NCBI GenBank assembly: GCA_944359025.1
Contig: CALVSM010000003.1
Span: 1-35,961 of the forward strand
Direction of reading: 5' to 3'
Source of the DNA: an uncultured Bacilli bacterium
GTDB taxonomy: Bacteria > Bacillota_I > Bacilli_A > RF39 > UBA660
DNA length: 35,961 nt
This document shows, one piece after another, positions 8,518 through 15,573 of the stretch. Position numbers and translations under genes: made by a program. Below the pieces are notes generated by a model. That model searched no databases and was not told the DNA's origin. It saw only the letters and a list, made by a program, of their open reading frames with translations. Position 1 is the first letter of the stretch. Every line of letters begins with the position of its first letter.

Positions 8518-8526
8518 ATTATATCA
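8518..8526 (-). promoter_or_regulatory. Extended -10 promoter of the response regulator gene
   Basis: The minus strand reads TGATATAAT, an extended -10 (TGnTATAAT) 20 bases before the start codon. No good -35 is seen, as expected for this class. Confidence 0.6.
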
Positions 8527-8532
8527 TAATAA

Positions 8533-8588
8533 GAAAAAAAAAGATAGATTATTTAGTAGCATAAACACTTACTTGTTTTCTATCTTTT
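8533..8588 (-). terminator. Possible terminator after rpmA
   Basis: On the minus strand AAAAGATAGA (8579-8588) can pair with TCTATCTTTT (8539-8548), a perfect 10-bp stem followed by more T residues. The loop is about 30 bases and contains the rpmA stop codon, which makes the structure less certain. Confidence 0.45.
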
Positions 8589-8839
8589 CCAACTCTTTCA
8601 AATTTTACATATCCATCAATTTTAGCATATACAGTATCATCTGAACCGATGCCAACATTTACACCTGGATAAATTTTAGTTCCTCTTTGACGGTATAAAA
8701 TTGAACCGCCAGTTACAAATTCACCATCACTAGCTTTAGCTCCTAGTCGTTTAGCAATTGAATCACGACCATTTTTAGTAGAACCTTGTCCTTTTTTGTG
8801 AGCAAATAATTGTATATTTAATTGCATCAATTTTAACAC
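8549..8839 (-). CDS. rpmA: 50S ribosomal protein L27 with cleavable N-terminal extension
   Basis: 96 residues. The core '[13 protein letters not shown]', '[18 protein letters not shown]' and '[13 protein letters not shown]' is L27, a 50S protein at the peptidyl-transferase centre. The start is GTG at 8837-8839: AAGGAGG at 8848-8854 lies eight bases upstream, and the product begins [13 protein letters not shown], like Bacillus MLRLDLQFFA. The in-frame ATG four codons later is too far from that site. The extension ending in QLFA before HKKG is the target of the Prp protease in Bacillota, which must remove it to form functional L27; prp is the gene just upstream. Cleavage is known for the family, not shown here. 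Confidence 0.96.
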   Translation of the reverse strand: MLKLMQLNIQLFAHKKGQGSTKNGRDSIAKRLGAKASDGEFVTGGSILYRQRGTKIYPGVNVGIGSDDTVYAKIDGYVKFERVGKDRKQVSVYATK

Positions 8840-8841
8840 AA

Positions 8842-9144
8842 TTAACACCTCCTTATTTCTATATATTTAGGATATTTTTTTTCTAATTCTTTTAACAATT
8901 CAATTAAATTTAAAATTAGTTTATCAATTGTTTCATCATGCTTTAAGATATTAATAGTAACACCATTGTTTTCGTCAAAATTAACAGCTTCACTATCAAT
9001 TCTTATCATCGCATTGACACTAGTAATCACTATCGAAGAAACAGCTGCACAAACAATATCTTGTCCTTCAAAAGCATAACCAGAATGTCCTTTAACTGTT
9101 ATTTTATCAATAACATCTTTACCTTTAATATTTACTTTTATCAT
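8842..9144 (-). CDS. prp: Ribosomal-processing cysteine protease Prp (YsxB)
   Basis: 100 residues. The catalytic His is H20 in 'VKGHSGYA' and the Cys is C32 in 'DIVCAAVS', the two signatures of the Prp family. Prp cuts the N-terminal extension from ribosomal protein L27, and the L27 encoded next door carries a matching QLFA/H site. Its ATG overlaps the stop codon of rplU, and its end lies inside the rpmA ribosome-binding region, so rplU, prp and rpmA are one translationally coupled unit. Confidence 0.95.
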   Translation of the reverse strand: MIKVNIKGKDVIDKITVKGHSGYAFEGQDIVCAAVSSIVITSVNAMIRIDSEAVNFDENNGVTINILKHDETIDKLILNLIELLKELEKKYPKYIEIRRC

Positions 9145-9446
9145 TATTTTTCAACAATTTTTTTAATTTCTACTTTAGTGTAAGGTTGACGATGACCTTG
9201 AGTTTTGTGATAATTCTTTTTAGGGTTATATTTAAATATTTTTATTTTCTTACTTTTACCATTTTTAACTACTTCACCATCAACAGTAACATTGCTTAAA
9301 TAAGGACGTCCAGGATTGCCATTAACCATTAATACTTTATCAAATTTAACTTTACTTCCTGGTTCTAAATCTAGTTTTTCAACATAGATAACAGACCCTT
9401 CTTCAACATAATATTGTTTACCACCAGTTTCAATAACTGCTTTCAT
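9144..9446 (-). CDS. rplU: 50S ribosomal protein L21
   Basis: 100 residues, the standard length. MKAVIETGGKQYYVEEG, then 'KSKKIKIFKYNPKKNYHKTQGHRQPYT', is the L21 signature near the C-terminus. The open frame runs further upstream, but AAGGAGGT at 9453-9460 and homology place the start at 9446. The upstream part of that frame is a structured leader RNA, not protein. First gene of rplU-prp-rpmA. Confidence 0.98.
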   Translation of the reverse strand: MKAVIETGGKQYYVEEGSVIYVEKLDLEPGSKVKFDKVLMVNGNPGRPYLSNVTVDGEVVKNGKSKKIKIFKYNPKKNYHKTQGHRQPYTKVEIKKIVEK

Positions 9447-9534
9447 TAATATACCTCCTTTTATCTCAGACTCGCCATTAAGGTAATAAATTTTTAAACC
9501 TTTTCTGTGCGGTTGTAGAGAGGTCTCTACACAG
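9447..9534 (-). ncRNA. L21 leader (ribosomal protein autoregulatory RNA)
   Basis: The rplU 5' leader can fold into GTAGAGA/TCTCTAC (minus strand, 9524-9530 with 9515-9521), enclosed by CTGTG/CACAG (9530-9534 with 9505-9509). Before the ribosome binding site it carries GGCGAGTCTGAGAT, the hallmark end of the L21 leader motif known from Bacillus and relatives. The leader begins a few bases after a strong -10. By analogy, L21 binding to this RNA would repress the rplU-prp-rpmA unit. Confidence 0.8.
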
Positions 9535-9540
9535 TTTTTA

Positions 9541-9569
9541 ATTTTAGCACATTTAAGCCTTTTTGTCAA
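9541..9569 (-). promoter_or_regulatory. Strong promoter of rplU-prp-rpmA
   Basis: On the minus strand, TTGACA (9564-9569) lies 17 bases from TAAAAT (9541-9546), with TGC before the -10 (extended -10). The promoter overlaps the last codons of the SpoIVFB-like gene. Confidence 0.85.
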
Positions 9570-10281
9570 ACAACTTTTTCATAATTTCCCTTTCAGTAAA
9601 ATAGCTATTACCAATTTTAAAAACATGTTTAGTTTGTTTTTGCATTTTTTGAATATTTTTTATTATTTTTTCTTTTTTATAGTTTGGATAATATAAATAT
9701 CTTTCTAATAAAAAACGGTTAAAATAATAATTATGTTTTTTTATTTCTTTAATTAATTTTAAAATAATAAAAAATAAAATTAAATAAAACAATAAATTAT
9801 ATTTTATATTAAAAATTAAAATTATTAAAGTTAAAAAAGAAATATATAAGGTTAAACAATGACTAAATTTAAAAGAAAATAATTTATTAAAGATAATATT
9901 AATAATTTTACTACCATCTAAAGGATATATAGGCAATAAATTAAAAAACAAAATTAATAAATTATATTGTTTAAAAACTAAATTATTAGAAAATAATAAA
10001 CAAAATACCATTTGAAATAAAGGACCTAATATAGCAATAATAAATTCTTCTTTTAAAGATTTATCAATTTTTTCTTTAAAGATAGTTATTCCCCCAAAAG
10101 GTAATAAAATAATTTTTTCAATTCGCCATTTGAAAATAAGGGCACCGACAATGTGACCTAATTCGTGAATAACAATAATCGCACTAAAAATAATAAAATT
10201 TTTAAAGTTAGCGGTTATAAAACAAACAAAAGCAACCAAATAAAATAAAAAATGAGTTTTAAATATATTTTTGGTAATCAA
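9553..10281 (-). CDS. spoIVFB: SpoIVFB-like M50 intramembrane metalloprotease
   Basis: 242 residues, mostly hydrophobic. Zinc motif HELGH has H39, E40 and H43, and the third ligand motif 'NLLPIYPLDG' has D122, as in site-2 proteases of the SpoIVFB group. The C-terminal ~70 residues are basic and soluble, possibly a degenerate regulatory (CBS-like) tail. SpoIVFB cuts pro-sigma-K in the mother cell of sporulating Bacillus; the substrate here is unknown. The start is TTG at 10281, since no in-frame ATG precedes the HELGH motif; it overlaps the SpoIVFA-like gene by 23 bases. The order spoIVFA-spoIVFB-rplU matches B. subtilis. Confidence 0.9.
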   Translation of the reverse strand: MITKNIFKTHFLFYLVAFVCFITANFKNFIIFSAIIVIHELGHIVGALIFKWRIEKIILLPFGGITIFKEKIDKSLKEEFIIAILGPLFQMVFCLLFSNNLVFKQYNLLILFFNLLPIYPLDGSKIINIIFNKLFSFKFSHCLTLYISFLTLIILIFNIKYNLLFYLILFFIILKLIKEIKKHNYYFNRFLLERYLYYPNYKKEKIIKNIQKMQKQTKHVFKIGNSYFTEREIMKKLFDKKA

Positions 10282-10789
10282 CTATTTCACCGTTTTCACT
10301 AAAAACTAAATATAGTTTATCATCGACACTTCCAATTAAATTACCTTCTTTTATGTAATCATAAAGTTGTAAATTGATCTCTTTTAAATTGGAATACCAT
10401 ACATCAACACCGTTTTCTTGCTGTATTATAACAGTTTTACCATACCCTTCTTTTTCCCCAATAAAAATAACGATACCATTATCCAAGGAAGGTACTAAAT
10501 AATCATACCCAACAGTTAAAGCTACACCATTCTTATAAATATTAGCTGCACTATAATTTAACTGTTCTTTAAAAACAGGGGAAGTTTCTTCTAAATATTC
10601 ACTAAAAGGTAAAGTAGAACCAAATTTAGATTTATACCAATTATTTATTTTAGCAAATGAAATATTATCCTCATAAACATATTTATAAAATATTATTTTA
10701 AACGGCTCATTGTTTTTTAAAACAAACAAAGTTATCATTGTCAATATTACTAAAATTAAAAATTTTAAAGCGGTTGTTTTTTTTATCAT
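10259..10789 (-). CDS. spoIVFA: SpoIVFA-like membrane protein with degenerate M23 (LytM) domain
   Basis: 176 residues: one N-terminal membrane segment (about 8-25), a linker, and a C-terminal domain resembling the M23/LytM fold ('VPSLDNGIVIFIGEKEGYGK', 'VIIQQENGVDVWYSNL', 'YDYIKEGNLIGSV'). The zinc ligands expected of M23 peptidases are absent (no HxxxD or HxH), as in SpoIVFA, which is a non-catalytic regulator and anchor of SpoIVFB. Overlap with the SpoIVFB-like gene supports the pairing. The start has AGGTGAG upstream. Assignment rests on position plus the weak domain match. Confidence 0.75.
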   Translation of the reverse strand: MIKKTTALKFLILVILTMITLFVLKNNEPFKIIFYKYVYEDNISFAKINNWYKSKFGSTLPFSEYLEETSPVFKEQLNYSAANIYKNGVALTVGYDYLVPSLDNGIVIFIGEKEGYGKTVIIQQENGVDVWYSNLKEINLQLYDYIKEGNLIGSVDDKLYLVFSENGEIVDYQKYI

Positions 10790-10804
10790 TATCTCACCTT
10801 TAAC

Positions 10805-10810
10805 ATTATA
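10805..10810 (-). promoter_or_regulatory. Probable -10 of spoIVFA-spoIVFB
   Basis: A perfect TATAAT (minus strand) lies 15 bases before the SpoIVFA-like start. No clear -35 is seen, and the region also holds the rnf terminator. Confidence 0.45.
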
Positions 10811-10837
10811 TGAAGAAAAAAACCAAATAATTAATTT
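10811..10837 (-). terminator. Terminator of the rnf unit
   Basis: On the minus strand CCAAAT and ATTTGG pair around a TAATT loop and are followed by a run of seven or more T. The stop codon of the rnfD-G fusion is inside the hairpin. The rnf transcript therefore ends after two genes. Confidence 0.8.
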
Positions 10838-12216
10838 GGCTTATAATCTTCTAAAACATTACTAACTAACTTTTTTAAAGCTGTACTTGTTACAGTTGCG
10901 CTACTTACAGTATCTAGATTATCTAAATTATCTTGATTATCGATCAATTGGTTAATATAATTACTGTCTAAAACTAATTGATATCGATTAGGGGTTTCGT
11001 GTTGGGATGTTATCTCAATTCCCGTAATACGGTCATTCTCAATAATAACTTGAGCTTTTATTCTACCACCATAACCTTTTTGGGCTACATTATAAATTGT
11101 TTGATTACCGATTTTTTCTTTGCTTTCAATATCAAAATCAGGATCAGTTACCCCATCGGTTTTATTAGTTATAGCTAAAGCAATCGTTAAAATAATAATT
11201 ATTAACCAAGCTATAACAAACCAAATAATCGATTTTAATAAATTAAATCTCGCGCTCATACCAACTTTATCTAAAACAAATACTAACATGTTAACAATTA
11301 AAATACTAAAAGCAACACCTTCAACCCCAGTAAATCTAAATATTACCGTAATAATACCTAATAATATACCTTGTAATACTTGGCCAATTGGCGTAACACA
11401 ACTAGTTACAGGATCGGTTGCCATAAATACCGCCCCAAACATCAAGCCACCGCTTAAAATATGAAACAATGGATAGTATAAATCTTGGCCTAACATTCTA
11501 CCAACACCTAAAGTAATAACAAATACCGTGGTGATGTAAGCTAAAGGTATTTTCCACTTAATGCTTCTTGTCGCACATAAATAAATATACGAAATTATAC
11601 ACAATAAAGCACTTGTTTCCGCTAAACTACCAGGAATAGTACCGATTAAAAAATTAGATAAATCACCATAAGGTTCAACTAATTCTTCATAGCTACCAAT
11701 ACCTGATACCATCGAATTATTAGTTAAAGGGGTCGAACTAGATATAGTATCTAATTCATAAGCATTAAAATAATTATCCGTCGTTAAAATACTTGAAAAA
11801 ATTAAAATAATAAATAAATAACCGACTAAGGCAGGATTAAAAATATTTTTTCCAAAACCACCAAAAATCAATTTACTTACACTAGCTACGATACTGCCGA
11901 TAACAATAACATAAATCGGTGTATGTAAAGGTAAAATTAAAGCTAAAAACATTCCTGGGAAAAAGGCATAAGCTCCTTTTATATAGTTCTTTTTCTTAAA
12001 AATTAAAGCATATATACTTTCAATAACTAAAGAAGTCAAAGCACCAATTAAAATATTAATTAACGGGTTAAACATTTCAATAAAGCTAATTAAGCCTTTA
12101 CTGTAAGGAATATATCCGTTTTTATAAATAGAAAAGATAACAATTGGTAATAAAGCGATTATTAAATGTAACATTATTTTATTGGTACTATGTTTACTTC
12201 TAATAAATGGACCCAT
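10831..12216 (-). CDS. RnfD-RnfG fusion: membrane flavoprotein with C-terminal FMN-binding domain
   Basis: 461 residues. Residues 1-325 are RnfD/NqrB-like with many membrane helices, 'GGFGKNIFNPALVG' (119-132) and the flavin motif DPVTSCVT (268-275), in which T275 should carry FMN. A further helix (about 328-350) leads into an extracytoplasmic FMN-binding domain (355-461) of the RnfG/NqrC type, with 'GYGGRIKAQV' and a C-terminal DTVSSATVTS (435-444) that fits the ApbE flavinylation pattern Dxx(S/T)xAT, although the usual Gly is Ser. RnfD and RnfG are normally separate proteins; here the RnfG anchor helix is joined to RnfD. The ATG overlaps the rnfC stop (TAATG), with AGGGGTGAT upstream. RnfA, RnfE and RnfB are not in the window. 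Confidence 0.88.
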   Translation of the reverse strand: MGPFIRSKHSTNKIMLHLIIALLPIVIFSIYKNGYIPYSKGLISFIEMFNPLINILIGALTSLVIESIYALIFKKKNYIKGAYAFFPGMFLALILPLHTPIYVIVIGSIVASVSKLIFGGFGKNIFNPALVGYLFIILIFSSILTTDNYFNAYELDTISSSTPLTNNSMVSGIGSYEELVEPYGDLSNFLIGTIPGSLAETSALLCIISYIYLCATRSIKWKIPLAYITTVFVITLGVGRMLGQDLYYPLFHILSGGLMFGAVFMATDPVTSCVTPIGQVLQGILLGIITVIFRFTGVEGVAFSILIVNMLVFVLDKVGMSARFNLLKSIIWFVIAWLIIIILTIALAITNKTDGVTDPDFDIESKEKIGNQTIYNVAQKGYGGRIKAQVIIENDRITGIEITSQHETPNRYQLVLDSNYINQLIDNQDNLDNLDTVSSATVTSTALKKLVSNVLEDYKPN

Positions 12217-13463
12217 TATTTATCACCCCTTACTATATTTTTAGCTTCACTAACTCTTTCTCTTACAAATAATTTAGCAGGACATATATATGAACATAAA
12301 CCGCAACTAATACATTTTTCAGGATGATATGATTTAAGTTTTTTACTATCTTTGTTTTTTAATTTCATTATTAAAACAGGACTTAATTTAACAGGACAAA
12401 CACTAACACATTTACCACAATCGATACAAGCTGTTACTTTATCGATATTTTCCTTTAAAGCTAAAACACAATTTAAATTAGAAGAGATAACTAAATCATC
12501 GACTTTGGTTCCCATCATCGGACCGCCAGCTACAATAATACTATTTTCGTTTATTTTTAATTCTTCTAATACTTCTTGAACTGGTGTTCCGATTTTAACT
12601 AAAACATTAGCAGGATTTTTTAAGCCTTCGCCTGAAAAAGTTACAATTCTTTCAATCAATGGTTTATTATACTTTAAAGCTTCATATATTGCATAAATCG
12701 TCGAAACATTATTGACGATTATTCCTATTTCACTTGGATAATTAACATAATCTTTACCAGTAACTTGTTTAACTAAAGTTTTTTCCCACCCCATCGGATA
12801 AACATTAGGAACTAGTTTTATTTTTATTTTTAAATAAGTCCCGATAAAACTATCAAAAATTTGTTTTAAAGCAACATTTTCTTTTTTAATAGCTATGATA
12901 GCTTCTTTAATTTTATTTATCTCTAATATGGCATCGATCGTTTCTAATATTTCCTCACATTTAACTTTAGCTAAAGCGTAATCAGCCATAATATATGGTT
13001 CACATTCGACCGCATTTATAATTAAAGTATCGATATTTTTAGCTTCATACTTAACATAAGTTGGAAACCCAGCTCCACCCATACCGATAATACCATTTTC
13101 TTTTATTAATTCTAAAAATTCTTCTTTAGAATATTTATTAATTATTTTTTTAATATTTAGTTTATTTTCGATTTTTTCTTTAAAATCATTTTCGATAACG
13201 ACACATTTTACTTTATCGCCGTTATAACAAGTTCTTTCCTCAAAATCTAAAACCGTTCCACTGACACTAGCATGAATCGGTATACGAAAATCACCTTTTC
13301 TTTTAGCAATAATACTTCCTTTATAAACATATTCGCCTTTATTTACTAATATTGTAATATTTGTATCATTACCACTTATCAAAGGAATATATACTTTTTT
13401 AGGTTTATTATAAACAATTAATTCTTCTTTGGTTAATTTATGCTTATCAATTTTTACTTTCAT
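12216..13463 (-). CDS. rnfC: RnfC-like NADH-oxidising iron-sulfur flavoprotein
   Basis: 415 residues. The N-terminal barrel is followed by GMGGAGFPT (127-135) and 'NAVECEPYIMADY' (150-162), the FMN/NADH-binding signatures shared with Nqo1. Two [4Fe-4S] clusters are marked by CxxCxxCxxxCP at C346/349/352/356 and C384/387/390/394. RnfC normally takes electrons from or gives them to NADH at the cytoplasmic face of the Rnf complex. It is the first gene of a two-gene unit with the rnfD-G fusion and has a good promoter. The C-terminus is short, without the long repeat tail of proteobacterial RnfC. Confidence 0.93.
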   Translation of the reverse strand: MKVKIDKHKLTKEELIVYNKPKKVYIPLISGNDTNITILVNKGEYVYKGSIIAKRKGDFRIPIHASVSGTVLDFEERTCYNGDKVKCVVIENDFKEKIENKLNIKKIINKYSKEEFLELIKENGIIGMGGAGFPTYVKYEAKNIDTLIINAVECEPYIMADYALAKVKCEEILETIDAILEINKIKEAIIAIKKENVALKQIFDSFIGTYLKIKIKLVPNVYPMGWEKTLVKQVTGKDYVNYPSEIGIIVNNVSTIYAIYEALKYNKPLIERIVTFSGEGLKNPANVLVKIGTPVQEVLEELKINENSIIVAGGPMMGTKVDDLVISSNLNCVLALKENIDKVTACIDCGKCVSVCPVKLSPVLIMKLKNKDSKKLKSYHPEKCISCGLCSYICPAKLFVRERVSEAKNIVRGDK

Positions 13464-13499
13464 AATATTTCCCTTTCTATAATTGTTACCTTAAAAATA

Positions 13500-13528
13500 A
13501 TTATACTAGATTACTAATTAATTTTCAA
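13500..13528 (-). promoter_or_regulatory. Promoter of the rnfC-rnfDG unit
   Basis: On the minus strand, TTGAAA (13523-13528) is 17 bases from a perfect TATAAT (13500-13505), 37 bases upstream of the rnfC ATG. Confidence 0.75.
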
Positions 13529-13534
13529 GCAAAA

Positions 13535-13566
13535 TAAATTAACTATACTTAATTGTATAGTTAATC
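13535..13566 (-). terminator. Terminator of pgsA
   Basis: TTAACTATAC (13539-13548) and GTATAGTTAA (13555-13564) form a perfect 10-bp stem with a six-base loop. On the minus strand it is followed by TTTATTTT, and the pgsA stop lies in the stem. Confidence 0.8.
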
Positions 13567-14151
13567 AAATAAAACTTTTTTATTTTGTTGATAATATTGG
13601 ATACCTGAATAAACTGATAAAACAGTTGCAATAATAAGTAATACATCAGATACTTTAATGTTAATAAGTTCAAAAGGTAAATTGTTAAATAAGGTTAAAG
13701 CTATTCCTAACATCATAAAAATTGTTTTAACTTTACCAGATAAAATAGCAGCTACCACTTCTTTTTTAGCGCCGACAATCATTTTAATAATGTCAACTAC
13801 GGTATCACGAGTTACAACGATAACAGGAATAATCGGATGAATTAACCCTTGACTAGCTAGTATAATTAAAACCGAATTAACTAAAAATTTATCAGCTATC
13901 GCATCTAACATTTTACCTAAATCGGTTACCATTTTATATTTTCTAGCTATATAACCATCGATAAAATCTGTTAAAGAAGCAATTATAAATAAAGCACCAG
14001 CAATAAAATATTTAATATCGACAACCATAGCCTCATTAATGAATAATTTAGTAGCATTTAAACCAACAGCATCAAAAGGAAATAGTAAGATAGTTACAAT
14101 TAAAACTGTTAAAAAGATTCTAATTAAAGTTACCTTGTTGGGCAAATTCAT
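13561..14151 (-). CDS. pgsA: CDP-diacylglycerol--glycerol-3-phosphate 3-phosphatidyltransferase
   Basis: 196 residues, hydrophobic, with the CDP-alcohol phosphatidyltransferase motif D62-x2-D65-G-x2-A-R-x8-G79-x3-D83-x3-D87. It makes phosphatidylglycerophosphate, the precursor of phosphatidylglycerol, in the membrane. Its start and AGGAGGTG ribosome binding site lie within the last codons of the RodZ-like gene, a 32-base overlap, so translation is probably coupled. The pair ymfM(rodZ)-pgsA is the B. subtilis order; cinA and recA, which follow there, are not next here. Confidence 0.95.
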   Translation of the reverse strand: MNLPNKVTLIRIFLTVLIVTILLFPFDAVGLNATKLFINEAMVVDIKYFIAGALFIIASLTDFIDGYIARKYKMVTDLGKMLDAIADKFLVNSVLIILASQGLIHPIIPVIVVTRDTVVDIIKMIVGAKKEVVAAILSGKVKTIFMMLGIALTLFNNLPFELINIKVSDVLLIIATVLSVYSGIQYYQQNKKVLFD

Positions 14152-14611
14152 ATCTTACACCTCCTAATAAATTTTCCTCATTTTCATCGTCATCAGTTAA
14201 AATAGTATATAGAAGAAAAGCGATTGTTATCAATAAAACAACGATAGCAATATAGATAAAATTTTGATAAACTTTTTCTCTTTTTCTTTCAACTGTATAA
14301 GGAGATTTTATTTTATTCTCTTCTTTTTTATTTTTTACTTCACTTTTGATATCTTCAAGGGATAATTTAGAAGTGTAATCGAATAAATATTCATTAAAAT
14401 CATCGACGATTTCTTCTTTATCTAATCCTAAGTATTTAGCATAATCACGAATAAAATATTTTAAATTAAAAACATCTTGAAAAGATTCAACATTACCATT
14501 TTCAATAGCTATTATCTGTTCGGGAGTAATTTTTAAATCTTCGCTAGCTTCTTCGATAGAAACACCGATGCTTTCTCTAGCCGTTTTTAACTTTTCACCT
14601 ATTTCTTTCAT
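14120..14611 (-). CDS. RodZ/YmfM-like helix-turn-helix membrane protein
   Basis: 163 residues. Residues 1-75 form a Cro/RodZ-type helix-turn-helix (HTH_25) with 'MKEIGEKLKTARES' and 'LKITPEQIIAIENG'. A basic linker precedes one membrane helix (about 117-138), with a short acidic tail outside. This is the RodZ layout, linking MreB filaments to the wall machinery, but the periplasmic domain is reduced to about 25 residues. Adjacent pgsA supports orthology to B. subtilis YmfM. Confidence 0.85.
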   Translation of the reverse strand: MKEIGEKLKTARESIGVSIEEASEDLKITPEQIIAIENGNVESFQDVFNLKYFIRDYAKYLGLDKEEIVDDFNEYLFDYTSKLSLEDIKSEVKNKKEENKIKSPYTVERKREKVYQNFIYIAIVVLLITIAFLLYTILTDDDENEENLLGGVRYEFAQQGNFN

Positions 14612-14636
14612 CTATTCACCTCAAAAACTAAAAAAA

Positions 14637-14980
14637 ATAATACTTATAAGCCATGTTCTGTCCTTTTTATAAAAGGGGCAAACATCTATCTACCAATACT
14701 GGTTCTAAAGCAAGTTACTAATTCCCTGCTTTAAACTCCCCTACCATAATTTGGGTTTCTTGCTTGTGGGGTTTACCGCGTTTCACTTTTCTATCACTAG
14801 AAATATCGTCTCTGTGGCACTTTATATCTAATTATACCCTTATAGGGTATTTTCGATGCCGTTAGGTTTTAAAACCTACCATAGGTTATTTTTTCCCTAT
14901 GCACAATCACTACTACCATTTCAGGATAGTGCAAGCATGGACTTTCCTCTACAAAAAATGCAGCGTTTGCCAAGTATTAT
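14637..14980 (-). ncRNA. rnpB: RNase P RNA, Bacillus (B) type
   Basis: The minus strand contains the hallmark GAGGAAAGTCCATGCTTGC near the 5' end, GTGCCACAGAGACGA, GAAACGCGGTAAACCCC and AACCCAAATTATGGTAGGGG in the middle, and ACAGAACATGGCTTATA near the 3' end, all in the order found in B. subtilis RNase P RNA. The ends AATACTT and AAGTATT pair as helix P1. A T-run after the 3' side acts as terminator. At roughly 340 bases it is shorter than the B. subtilis molecule. It starts at the stop codon of gpsB, the same neighbour as in B. subtilis, so it may be processed from that transcript. It is the catalytic RNA for tRNA 5' maturation. Confidence 0.97.
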
Positions 14981-15303
14981 TCTTTACCATATATTATTTT
15001 TTCTAAATTAGACAATCTTTTTAAAACATCGACACTATTAGTTCCTTCACCATCAGCACTTTCTTTTAAAATATCTAATTTCATTTTTAAATTTCTAATT
15101 TCTTGTTTTAATTTTATATTATCATTAGTTAACTCTCTAATTTCATTGCTTAATTCTTTATTGATAGCCATAAATTCTTCGTAATCACGCATAATAACAT
15201 CTAAAAATTTATCGACTTCTTGAGGACGATATCCTCTTGTATCTAACTTAAACTCTTTTTCAAAAATATCTTTGACAGTAAGCATAATTCTATCTTGATA
15301 CAT
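14977..15303 (-). CDS. gpsB: Cell division/elongation adaptor GpsB (DivIVA family)
   Basis: 108 residues. The N-terminal DivIVA lipid-binding part ('FEKEFKLDTRGYRPQEVDKFLDVI') is followed by a coiled coil and the GpsB C-terminal trimerisation motif 'VLKRLSNLEKIIYG'. GpsB couples PBP1 and other wall enzymes to division; a PBP1-type gene lies nearby at 16128. The ATG at 15303 is chosen over an in-frame ATG at 15315 because GGGTGG between them is the ribosome binding site. It directly precedes rnpB and is divergent from recU. Confidence 0.93.
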   Translation of the reverse strand: MYQDRIMLTVKDIFEKEFKLDTRGYRPQEVDKFLDVIMRDYEEFMAINKELSNEIRELTNDNIKLKQEIRNLKMKLDILKESADGEGTNSVDVLKRLSNLEKIIYGKE

Positions 15304-15319
15304 AATACCACCCATATAA

Positions 15320-15349
15320 ATTATATAACATGAACGTCTTTTTTGTCAA
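15320..15349 (-). promoter_or_regulatory. Promoter of gpsB (and possibly rnpB)
   Basis: A consensus TTGACA (15344-15349) and TATAAT (15320-15325) lie 18 bases apart on the minus strand, 17 bases before the gpsB ATG. Confidence 0.85.
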
Positions 15350-15356
15350 CTGAAAG

Positions 15357-15446
15357 TTATTTTCTAATATTTCTAAAATAAGTAGCTAATTTAATTGTTT
15401 TTACATCCTCTAACATCGAATTAAATATCGTTTCAATATGGTCCAT
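15357..15446 (-). CDS. Possible small ORF, 29 residues
   Basis: A short frame begins MDHIETIFNSMLEDVKTIK and ends with TAA just upstream of the gpsB promoter. GGGTG six bases ahead of the ATG (15454-15458) is a plausible ribosome binding site, and an in-frame ATG at 15452 is too close to it. The product would be an amphipathic, basic-ended helix. No family is recognised. It could instead be chance in an AT-rich leader; the ribosome binding site is the only support. The 258-base region between gpsB and recU holds this ORF, an inverted repeat and the two promoters. Confidence 0.35.
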   Translation of the reverse strand: MDHIETIFNSMLEDVKTIKLATYFRNIRK

Positions 15447-15490
15447 CTTCATCACCCAATATTATTAAAACACAGTTTTTTTTAAGTTTC

Positions 15491-15522
15491 ATCTAATTCG
15501 ACAAAACTTGTCAAAATTAGAT
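15491..15522. repeat. Imperfect inverted repeat between gpsB and recU
   Basis: ATCTAATT-C-GACAA, a three-base spacer, then TTGTC-AA-AATTAGAT form a near-palindrome of 32 bases. Neither strand shows a terminator-type T-run after it. It lies about 30 bases upstream of the recU -10 and upstream of the 29-residue ORF, so an operator is possible. Confidence 0.6.
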
Positions 15523-15552
15523 TACTATCTTTTAAAAATTAGAAATATATAG

Positions 15553-15558
15553 TATAAT
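15553..15558 (+). promoter_or_regulatory. -10 element of recU-PBP unit
   Basis: A perfect TATAAT lies 15 bases before the recU ATG, with GGTG between them as ribosome binding site. The -35 region is poor. Confidence 0.5.
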
Positions 15559-15573
15559 AATAATGGTGAAATT

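Noticed and set aside
9447..9569. N-terminal extension of L21 by 41 residues
   Set aside because: The extension coincides with the L21 leader RNA and promoter; the ribosome binding site and homology place the start at 9446.
14640..14976. Non-coding gap between gpsB and rodZ as a possible mobile element scar
   Set aside because: The stretch is fully explained by RNase P RNA, with its conserved blocks in order and paired ends.
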